DNA of 48,481 nucleotides from JBGQAS01 sp964498605 (GTDB taxonomy: Bacteria > Chloroflexota > Anaerolineae > Anaerolineales > Anaerolineaceae): positions 1-48,481 of the forward strand of contig CAZCHK010000013.1 of assembly GCA_964498605.1 (NCBI GenBank). The letters run 5' to 3'. The translations under genes were made by a program, and so were the position numbers. Below are positions 41,228 to 48,481 of this stretch, piece by piece (the stretch's first letter is position 1; the number at the start of each line of letters is the position of its first letter). Under the pieces are notes generated by a model that searched no databases, was not told where the DNA came from, and saw nothing but the letters and a program-made list of their open reading frames with translations.

Positions 41228-42178
41228 TCATTCCTGGCGCGCCAGTCGCAGGGCAAGGACACTGGCCAGAATGAGCAGCCCTCCCCAGATCTGGTAAGGA
41301 AAGTAGCGCTCACCCAGCACCAGGATCGCCTGCAGCGCGGTGAAGACCGGCTCACTGGTGGCGATCAGGTTGGAGATTCCTGCTGGAAGATAACGCAGGC
41401 TGAGGTTGTACAGGCCGTATCCGCCGATGGTGGGCACTGCCGCTAAAAGCAGCAGGAGAAGCCAGCCGCGCAGGTCCTGGTCCGGCCAGCTCAAGCCGGG
41501 AGAGCCGATCCCCCAGCTGGCAGGCAGGACAAGGTTGTAGATCAGCAGGAATCCCGCCGCGACCAGGAATGTCACCCCCAGGGCAGCCCACGAATGGATC
41601 CCGCGGATTGCCGCCCCTTTACCCATCAGGCTGTAACATGCAAAAGCGAGGCCGGAGGAGAGCCCCACGAGTATCCCTGCGGGGTTGTCCAGCCACTGCT
41701 GCGCGTCGACTGCGCCGGAGACAAGGACGCACCCGGCGATGCACAGCGCGATCAGGATACCTTTCAGAACACTGAGCTTTTCTTTGAAAAGGATTTTTCC
41801 GATCAAAACGGTGAAAACCGGCGAGGAATACGCCAGGACGGTCGACACGGCTGCCCCGTTGAGGCTGACTGAAACCGTCCAGGACATGTTGAACACCGAC
41901 AGGATGAACCCGTACAGCAGCAGGAAGACGAACCTTCTCCTCAAGGAGCCAAAAGCAAACGGGGAAATGAACAGCACGCTGAGGGTCACCATGAGCCCGG
42001 CCAGCGCGTCCCGGATCAGGGCGAGCAGCAGCGGCGTGATGGCGTACTGCAGGTCAAGGTAGCGGATGATGATCGCCGTGGAGGACCACAGCAGTGTCCC
42101 CAGCAGCGCGATGAGGTAGCCTTTCTGGCTTCCAGCGCCTGGCTGAAGAGTCTCTTTCTGTGATGATCGATCTTGCAT
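41228..42178 (-). CDS. EamA/DMT-superfamily transporter
   Basis: A 316-residue membrane protein with about ten hydrophobic segments and two EamA repeats ('ALLGTLLWSSTAIIIRY' in the first half and 'SSGLAFACYSLMGKG' in the second). It probably exports or imports a small metabolite. Its stop lies 3 nt from the convergent methyltransferase gene. Substrate unknown. Confidence 0.85.
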   Translation of the reverse strand: MQDRSSQKETLQPGAGSQKGYLIALLGTLLWSSTAIIIRYLDLQYAITPLLLALIRDALAGLMVTLSVLFISPFAFGSLRRRFVFLLLYGFILSVFNMSWTVSVSLNGAAVSTVLAYSSPVFTVLIGKILFKEKLSVLKGILIALCIAGCVLVSGAVDAQQWLDNPAGILVGLSSGLAFACYSLMGKGAAIRGIHSWAALGVTFLVAAGFLLIYNLVLPASWGIGSPGLSWPDQDLRGWLLLLLLAAVPTIGGYGLYNLSLRYLPAGISNLIATSEPVFTALQAILVLGERYFPYQIWGGLLILASVLALRLARQE

Positions 42179-42242
42179 AACGCTCGCTGTATGGAAATAA
42201 CCTGTTCCGCCGCGAGACTGGACCGCCAGCGGAGGAAAATCA

Positions 42243-42266
42243 GCAGAGTGCCTTTCGACACTCTGC
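42243..42266 (-). terminator. Candidate terminator of the surface protein gene
   Basis: GCAGAGTG (42243-42250) and CACTCTGC (42259-42266) form an 8-bp stem with an 8-nt loop, 9 nt after the stop codon of the surface protein (42275). On the - strand it is followed by TGATTTTCC, a weak U-rich stretch. Confidence 0.5.
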
Positions 42267-42274
42267 AGGTAGGA

Positions 42275-45200
42275 TTACTTGTTGATCTTTCCCGGGTCGT
42301 CCTGGGTGACTTTGACCAGCACGGCCTGCACGACCACCCGCTGGAGGTACGTGCCGCTCGATTCGTCGTACTGACGGCAGGTCACCAGGGTCAGCCAGGG
42401 CTGGTCTTTGTGGGTGAACACGCTCAGGTCGCCAGAATCCGTGTAATTCAGCGAGCGCACCTCGTAGGTGTACACGCTGCCCCCGGCGTGAATGACCACC
42501 CGGTCTCCCCAGCGCAGGCTGCCCAGGTTCACGAAGGGTCCCTTAGCACCGGTTTGAACGTAATTGTGCGCCGTCAGGACGCTGTTGCCGTTCCAGGTCG
42601 GGTAGGCCGAGCCTTCCAGCCAGCCCACTTTGTTCCACAGCCAGGCGACGTTCCAATCGCCTTTGACCAGCGGCACGCCCACGATGCCCGCCTGCACACC
42701 CAGCGCGGGGATTTCCATCCACAATTCCGCGCTGCTGTATGAAGCAGACGCGATGCCGCGCATGTCGGTGATGACACCGGGGGCAAAGCCCGTGCCGGGC
42801 AGTTCGGAACGGACCACCGTGAGGGCGTGGCTGGTGCTGGTCCCGTAGATATTGACGTCATCCCCGGGATCGTACCAGCGTTCCGTGGAGTAGATGTTCG
42901 GCGTGTAGGACTGCGGATCATTGCCATCCGGATCGGGCAGGCTCGTCCAGGCGACGGAGGCCGTGTTGTTGATCGAGGCGCCCGCAGGCAGGGTGAGAAT
43001 CTGAACCCTGAAGCGGATCACACCGGTCCCGCCTGTCAGGGAAAAATTGTCCCAGGTGGCCGTGACCGTGCGGGTGAGATCGTCGTAGCTGCAGGTCGTG
43101 GCAGCCTGACCACCCAGCGTGCAGTCCATGAAACCTGGAACGTAGGCTACTTCAACTGGTATGGTGTCGCTGACGACTACATCGTAGGCGTTGGTGTGGC
43201 TCGTGGCGGTGTGTTCGATCGTCACGGTGTAGTTGACGAACGTGCCGACGCTGGCCAGGGTGACATCCGAGGCCTTGCTGATGGCCAGGTCCGGCTCAAC
43301 GATCTGAACCTGGTAGGAGTCCTTCAGCTCACCCGTCGGATCCCAAGTCCAGGTCGCGGTGTTGGTCAGCGTGCCCGGATCCTGGTTGCCAAGAATATCC
43401 AGCACGACGGCGTCATACACCACGGACAGCGTGACCGGCTCCGAGCCGGAATTGGTCAGTTTCCCAAAGTAGAAGGTGACCCGGCTGTCCACGTCCTGAG
43501 GATCCAGACTTCCGTTGGCATCCACAGTGGGATTGGCGCAGATGGCATCAAAATCGCCGCCGTGTTGATCGGTGGTCAGCCCGGCGCCATCGATTCCCAC
43601 GCACTCCACGAAGGCCAATCCCGGCCCCATCAGGTCGACCAGCGTGCTTCCCAGGTGCTCACCTGGTGGGATGGTGATTTCTACTCTGAATGTGAGGATC
43701 TCACCGATCGCGGCATCATCACCGCTGGTAAAGGTGTGACTGGTTGCATCCAGGGTCTTTGCAAGTCCCTGCGGGTCGTTCTGGAAGGGCTCCGGTGTGA
43801 CCGTGCCCTCGTCGTCCTCTGGGGGTGTCTGCGGACCATTACCGGGTGTTGAATCTGGGTCACGCACTGGCGCAGTCGTGATCTCCGCGAAGTTCGTATA
43901 CGTCCCACTGACATTCACCCGCACGGTGATGGTGAGCGTGGCGCTCCCTCCAACCGTCAAGTCTCCGACAGTCCATTGTCCTGTCGTGTTGCTGTATGAG
44001 CCTTGAGTTGCCGAGGATGACACGTAGGTGTATCCATTCGGAAGCTGGTCGGTGACCACAATACCGGTCGCATCTTCAGGACCGCCATTTGTGACAATAA
44101 CCGTGAAATCTATTGTGCTTCCCACCTCAGGTGTCNNNNNNNNNNNNNNNNNNNNNNNNNNNNNNNNNNNNNNNNNNNNNNNNNNNNNNNNNNNNNNNNN
44201 NNNNNNNNNNNNNNNNNNNNNNNNNNNNNNNNNNNACCGCCATTTGTGACAATAACCGTGAAATCTATTGTGCTTCCCACCTCAGGTGTCAAGTCGTTAA
44301 CACCTTTGGTTAAGCTTAGGTCCGCATCGATAACTTCATAAAATGTGACTACTTCTTCATTAAAATCACTTGCTGTTGCTCCCATGCTGTCTGTCACAGT
44401 CGCAGTAACCCGGTTGGTATGTGTACTGCCTCCACTCCCCATTAAGTTTTGTATAAATGAACATGTGTAATTTTCACCACTCGCTATTGACTGTGGAACA
44501 ACACAATTTCCTTTACCATTTAGGTTACCAAATATGTTATCGATCAAACTTGTTAGCGTAACAACCTCATCGGATGTGTTTGTTACGCTAATGGTATATG
44601 TTACATCTGCAGATGGCTCAGGAATACTAAGTGGATCAGCAGTTTTTGTAACATCCACAGTCGGTAATTGATTATCCACAAACGTGCAGGTGACATTCTC
44701 TCCAGCTGCCAGTGTGATTGCAGTGATCGNNNNNNNNNNNNNNNNNNNNNNNNNNNNNNNNNNNNNNNNNNNNNNNNNNNNNNNNNNNNNNNNNNNNNNN
44801 NNNNNNNNNNNNNNNNNNNNNNNNNNNNNGTCCCATTCCCGCCCACCGTGTTCTTCACAATCGTCAAACTCGCCTGGGCCGTGTCCACAAACGTGCAGGT
44901 GACATTCTCTCCAGCTGCCAGTGTGATTGCAGTGATCGGATCGGCATTATCGCATGTCGCGCTGGTCAGATCCCAGCCGCTGGGTACCGTTTCATCCACA
45001 TCGTATAGCCCGGGTTCCAGACCCGTAAAGGTCCGGCTCCCAGTATTCCCCACAGTGGTGATATCAAAGCTCGCGGGTGTCAATGTCGTCGAGGTGAACG
45101 TGAATGTCCCATTCCCGCCCACCGTGTTCTTCACAATCGTCAAACTCGCCTGGGCCGTGTTCGTGAAGGTGCATGTCACGGTTTCACTGGCATCCAGCAC

Positions 45201-48200
45201 TATCGTGGCTGTACGGCTGGTAAGATCCACCGTGTTGTTGCCATCGTTGCATACTAAGTTAGACAAATTCCAACCTAATTTTTCCAATTCGGTCACTGTA
45301 TACGTGCCTTGTGCCAGTGGCCCGCTGGAATATGGCGCGTCGGTATCCGTGAGCGTGAAGTTGGTCCCGCTCCAGCTTGGATCGAATTCAAACGTTTCCA
45401 GACTGCCTGTTGGATCAGTCACTTTATCGATCAGGATAAATCCAGGATCGAGCAGGATCCGGACTGTATCCTCGTTCGAGCTATATCCGCCCACAGTGGC
45501 GTGGGCAGTATTTTCCACAAATCCAGCGGTCACATCCGCTTCAGTGACTGTGTAAGTACCGGTACAGGTGAGTGATTCTCCCGGATCGAAATAGGTATCC
45601 AGGTCCCCTATCGTGGTCAGGTCCGGGCAGATGGCGTTGCTGGATTTGTTGTCAGAAATAGTAACCGGCCCGGGAAGCGATGCCCCGCCTGTATTGGTAA
45701 CCAGGTAGGAATAATCAAGGATGTCGCCAGCCGCGTGGAAGGAAAGATCCGGGCTGGATTTTGCAAGCGTCAATGCCGGTACTCCGTACGACGCTGTAGA
45801 GCTGTCCTGCACGGTCGCGCCTCCATACACACCGCTGGCCGTGGCAGTATTGAATTGCGTGTCACCAGCAACAGCAGTCACCGGACCAAGAACACATCTG
45901 ATGATGTGCCTGTCATCCGCGTCTGCAACGGGTAGCGGATTAGTAATCGTAAAGGGAATACCATTTCCATCCACCCATGCACATGATGTGGGGATAAGCA
46001 ATTTTTCCGTATTGGTTATATTCGGATCCGTCAAAGCCAGGTTCGTGAGCGGAACATCACCCGTGTTTTCAATTAAGAACTGGAAGTACAGCGGTGTTTC
46101 TTCCGCGACAGTCAAATATGGGGACCAGGGTCCCAACTGGGTGGTGCTCACTCGCTTCAACAAGGAAATGGAAGGGGAAACATCTGTCACGACCAAAGTA
46201 TCGCTGGCAGTGTTGCCTGTACCAGCTGTGGTTGCGGATACATTGCCAGTGGTGTTCTCATAACTGCCGATCACAGAGGAGGTCACATCCACTTCGATCG
46301 TGCACAGCGAACCCGCAGCGATCGATCCGCCAGTCAGGCTGATTCCACCAGCGATCGGTGTAACCGTTCCCCCGCAGGTATTTTGCAGGTTCGGTGCTGC
46401 CGCAGTGACAAGATTTGACGGATAGGTGTCCGTGAAAGCAACTCCCGATAGGGTATCGTCCTGATTGGGGTTGGTGATGGTAAAAGTTATAGTCGATATG
46501 TTACCAACTGGAATTGGATTGGGAGAGAATACCTTCTCAATGTACGGTGGAAGGATCGCTGTCAGCGTGTCAGTCGCGTATCCATTCGCACCATTATTGG
46601 TTCCTGTCTCCGTTGAACTGATGAAACCGCTGATATTGGTGTGCGGTCCTGCTATCGTGGCTTTGATGTCGACATAGATTCTGCAGGTAGATGTGGCGGC
46701 AATGGTTCCGTTGGAGAAACTGAGCGATGTCGCACCGGCTGTGGGAGCGAAAGTGGGAGTTCCGCAACCGGAAGTGCTGGCGTTGGGGTCCGCAGCCACT
46801 TCCAAACCGGCAGGCAGGATATCTTCAAACACCACACCCGTGATCAATCCCGGATTGGGATTGTAGATGGTGAATGTCAGTGTAGAAACGCCATTAACCG
46901 CTACTGGATCGGGGGCAAAGGACTTAGCAATAGTAGGCGGATCATAATCCAAAGCTGCACAGGCAAAGATCTCCACGGAATCCAGGTAGACCGCAGCTGA
47001 ATCATTCTGAGCGCCATTGAAATACACGCGGAAGTAGATCGTGTCATCCTGCGTCTCAGCTGTCTGCCCGGTGATGGCGTTGATCTGCCAGGCATTGGCT
47101 TTACTCCAGGTACCGGTCGAAACCTGACTCCAGGTGGCACTGTCTGTGCTGGAATACACATACCAGGAGCCTGAGTTGGACCAGTTGCCCTGCAAGTTGT
47201 AGCTTAAACCGATACCGTATCCACCAAATTCGTCAGCTGAACTGGTTTGAAACTGAAAATAGGGAAATGTGGAAGAGGTCGGCACATTAGTCGTTGTCTC
47301 CCATCCCCCTGCAATACCCCATGAATTTCCGCTATTACCTGTTGTTGCCGGAGGAACGCTCTGTTTATCCCAATACATAGTACCCAAGTATGTGGAAGTA
47401 TTGACAATCGCTCCATAAGAAATTCCATCACCGTCTGTGTTGGCGATGTTATCCGCGCCGTAGACTCCGATCGAGTTGGTCACACCGGCGTTTTCGGAAA
47501 ATGCCGCGAAGGGTCCGTTATCCGGTGTCGTATCAGCAGTGAAATTCTCGAAGGACCAGTACGCCAGCTGGGTCGGTGTTACGCAAATGGTCGGGGGTGG
47601 AGGCGGCGGGGGGGTGTTATTCACCGTCAGCGTGTCTGTCGCGTAGTTCCCTGTGTCGGTTGTTCCCAGATAAAGGTGATCTGATGTGTTCTCATACGTA
47701 CCTACCGCGGGAGCGGTGACATTCACACCGATCACGCAGGTGCTGTTGGCACCAATGCTGCCATCTGAGAAGGAGATCGTTGTTCCTCCAGCGGAAGCGC
47801 TGACAGTAGGCGTGCCACATCCGGCGGTCGAGACATTCGCGGGATTAGCGATCGTCATCTGTTCCGGTCCGGGCAGCGCAGGCAGTGTGTCCGTGAAATT
47901 CAGCCCCGTTAGCGGTGCACCGTTCGGATTGATGATGGTAAAGGTTAGTCGCGAGACACCATTCACAATGGTCGGGTCCGGGCTGAAGTTCTTGGAGATC
48001 GTCAGCGAGGCAGGATCGATGATTGAGATGAACCGCGTGTTTGCCAGGTAATCGCTGTTGTAGTGGTAGCTGCTGCCAGAAAAATCATACACCAGGCTGG
48101 AAAGTGTCTCTGTCTTTCCAGCCCCTCCAATGATCGTAATGTCATACGTGACGATGATATCTCCACCGTACTTGCCCGTTTCGCTGCAGGAACGGTAATT

Positions 48201-48481
48201 GGGAGAACCAGGGTCATTGACCCAGTTGCAGCCATCCGCATATACCTTGGAAACTGTGTCATAGTCGGGCGCCACAACCCAAGGATCGGGAGATGTGCTG
48301 TCATAAGCAGTGTAGTCTGTGGATACTGAGTTGATGCGGAAGTACGTGTTCAGGAAGTTAATGTAAGATTCGATCTGTTCGTAGCCATTGGTGGCAGTGG
48401 AAGCTTCCAGACGGATGGTGTACGTCTCGCCAACGATCAGCCCCATAGTGCCGCCGGGGGGACTTAATTCTCCGTCCAGGT
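42275..48481 (-). CDS. Giant DUF11-type surface protein with C-terminal sortase domain, 5' end off window
   Basis: One reading frame, split on paper by two assembly gaps and open at the right edge; over 2,000 residues are visible after correction. Order from the N-side: about 150 residues of unknown fold; DUF11/DUF7933-like module (about 48008-47618); proline linker and a lectin-like jelly-roll segment (47600-46960); two more DUF7933-like modules (46938-46186); two DUF11-like modules; prealbumin-like repeats, the last copies nearly identical (45453-44675); further DUF11 modules; an isopeptide-type module; LPGTG (42788-42802); a sortase domain with His in 'LTAHN', Cys in 'TLVTC' and Arg in 'LQRVV'. 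It is secreted and probably cross-links or anchors surface proteins. Two apparent frame breaks at the gaps are artefacts. Isopeptide bonds and the role of the LPGTG are inferred. Confidence 0.8.
42323..42802 (-). other. LPGTG motif and sortase domain
   Basis: Domain feature within the surface protein. LPGTG (42788-42802) is followed by a sortase fold. Catalytic codons: His at 42566-42568, Cys at 42377-42379 and Arg at 42338-42340. 'IPALGVQAGIVGVPL' and 'NSVLTAHNYVQTG' match sortase strands. There is no separate C-terminal membrane anchor after it; the protein ends 21 codons after the Arg. Confidence 0.75.
44081..44290. repeat. 55-nt contig-end duplicate around gap
   Basis: The last 55 nt before the gap (44081-44135) and the first 55 nt after it (44236-44290) are identical. 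This is what contig ends with a shared k-mer of 55 look like. Merging them removes 155 nt and keeps the surface protein in frame. Confidence 0.9.
44136..44235. other. Assembly gap (100 N), actually an overlap
   Basis: 100 N placed between two contigs whose ends are the same 55 nt. The true distance is -55, so no sequence is missing here. Confidence 0.9.
44675..44729. repeat. 55-nt repeat at contig end (copy at 44884-44938)
   Basis: The 55 nt that end the small contig (44675-44729) occur again at 44884-44938, inside the previous copy of the tandem repeat. It marks the far end of the repeat that the assembler could not place. Confidence 0.85.
44730..44829. other. Assembly gap (100 N) inside a tandem repeat
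   Basis: 100 N where part of a repeat copy is missing. From the copy at 44874-45149 the missing length is predicted as 167 nt, or 167 plus a multiple of 276. Either length puts both sides into one frame, unlike 100. Confidence 0.85.
44830..45149 (-). repeat. 276-bp tandem repeat (92 residues)
   Basis: A full copy (45149-44874) is followed by the start of a second copy at 44873, cut by the gap at 44830. The period is exactly 276 nt. The 55 nt 44830-44884 equal 45106-45160. The unit encodes 'ASLTIVKNTVGGNG' through 'LAAGENVTCTFVDTAQ'. A diverged copy precedes it at about 45453-45150. Confidence 0.85.

Noticed and set aside
44110..44730. Frameshifts in the surface protein
   Set aside because: Both shifts fall exactly at the 100-N gaps and disappear when the gap lengths are corrected from the flanking 55-nt repeats.
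44675..45453. CRISPR-like or mobile repeat
   Set aside because: The repeats are 276 bp, in frame and without spacers; they encode protein modules.

Overview
The window is a bacterial scaffold piece with three 100-N gaps. Its content fits a member of Chloroflexota, probably Anaerolineae. The basis is a giant DUF11-type surface protein ending in its own sortase domain, an XPB/Ssl2-like helicase-associated protein, and a large surface-glycan locus in a background of peptidases and small-molecule enzymes. This placement is an inference; no rRNA or other phylogenetic marker is present, and I saw no tRNA, CRISPR array, insertion sequence or phage gene.

Layout. (1) 1-2.95 kb, + strand: a helicase-associated-domain protein and Kbl (2-amino-3-ketobutyrate CoA ligase). 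(2) 3.2-12.0 kb, - strand: glycosyltransferases, a GT39-like membrane transferase, a DUF115 protein, a three-gene set (SDR, 2-hydroxyacid dehydrogenase, unusual cytidylyltransferase) and a DUF4910 aminopeptidase-like protein. (3) 12.04-12.66 kb: the only long gene-free stretch, followed by a lone + strand methyltransferase. (4) 13.4-36.4 kb, - strand: a nearly gap-free run of 23 genes read from a regulator at 36.4 kb, behind a good sigma70-type promoter, down to an AAC(3)-like acyltransferase. It encodes GDP-fucose synthase, a Wzm/Wzt ABC exporter, PseB, an RmlD-like reductase, two NeuB-like synthases, SpsF, a NeuA-HAD fusion, GDP-mannose 3,5-epimerase, a PtmA-like SDR, a Gfo/Idh/MocA oxidoreductase, a radical SAM protein, glycosyltransferases, two capsule-synthesis-like proteins, and an acyl carrier protein next to an aminoacyl-tRNA-synthetase-like amino acid:carrier-protein ligase. 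(5) 36.5-42.2 kb: PfkB kinase, DUF885 peptidase, YgjP-like metallopeptidase, a DUF2007 fragment, a methyltransferase fragment and an EamA transporter. (6) 42.3-48.5 kb: one very long surface protein on the - strand, running off the right edge.

How it may work together. Regions 2-4 look like one locus that makes and exports a surface glycan. Nucleotide sugars (a PseB product, GDP-L-fucose, GDP-L-galactose or GDP-L-gulose, CMP-nonulosonic acids) would be assembled by the GT2/GT4 transferases and exported through Wzm/Wzt. The carrier protein, its ligase and the AAC(3)-like enzyme suggest that an activated amino acid is attached to the glycan or to a sugar precursor. That is the most novel candidate here and is inference. 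The nonulosonic acid pathways are incomplete in this window: no PseC, PseG, PseH or NeuC is seen.

Assembly. Two of the three gaps split the surface protein and make it look frameshifted. Exact 55-nt repeats at the contig ends explain both. One gap is a simple 55-nt overlap that can be closed. The other hides part of a 276-bp tandem repeat, predicted at 167 + 276n nt. Both corrections restore one reading frame.
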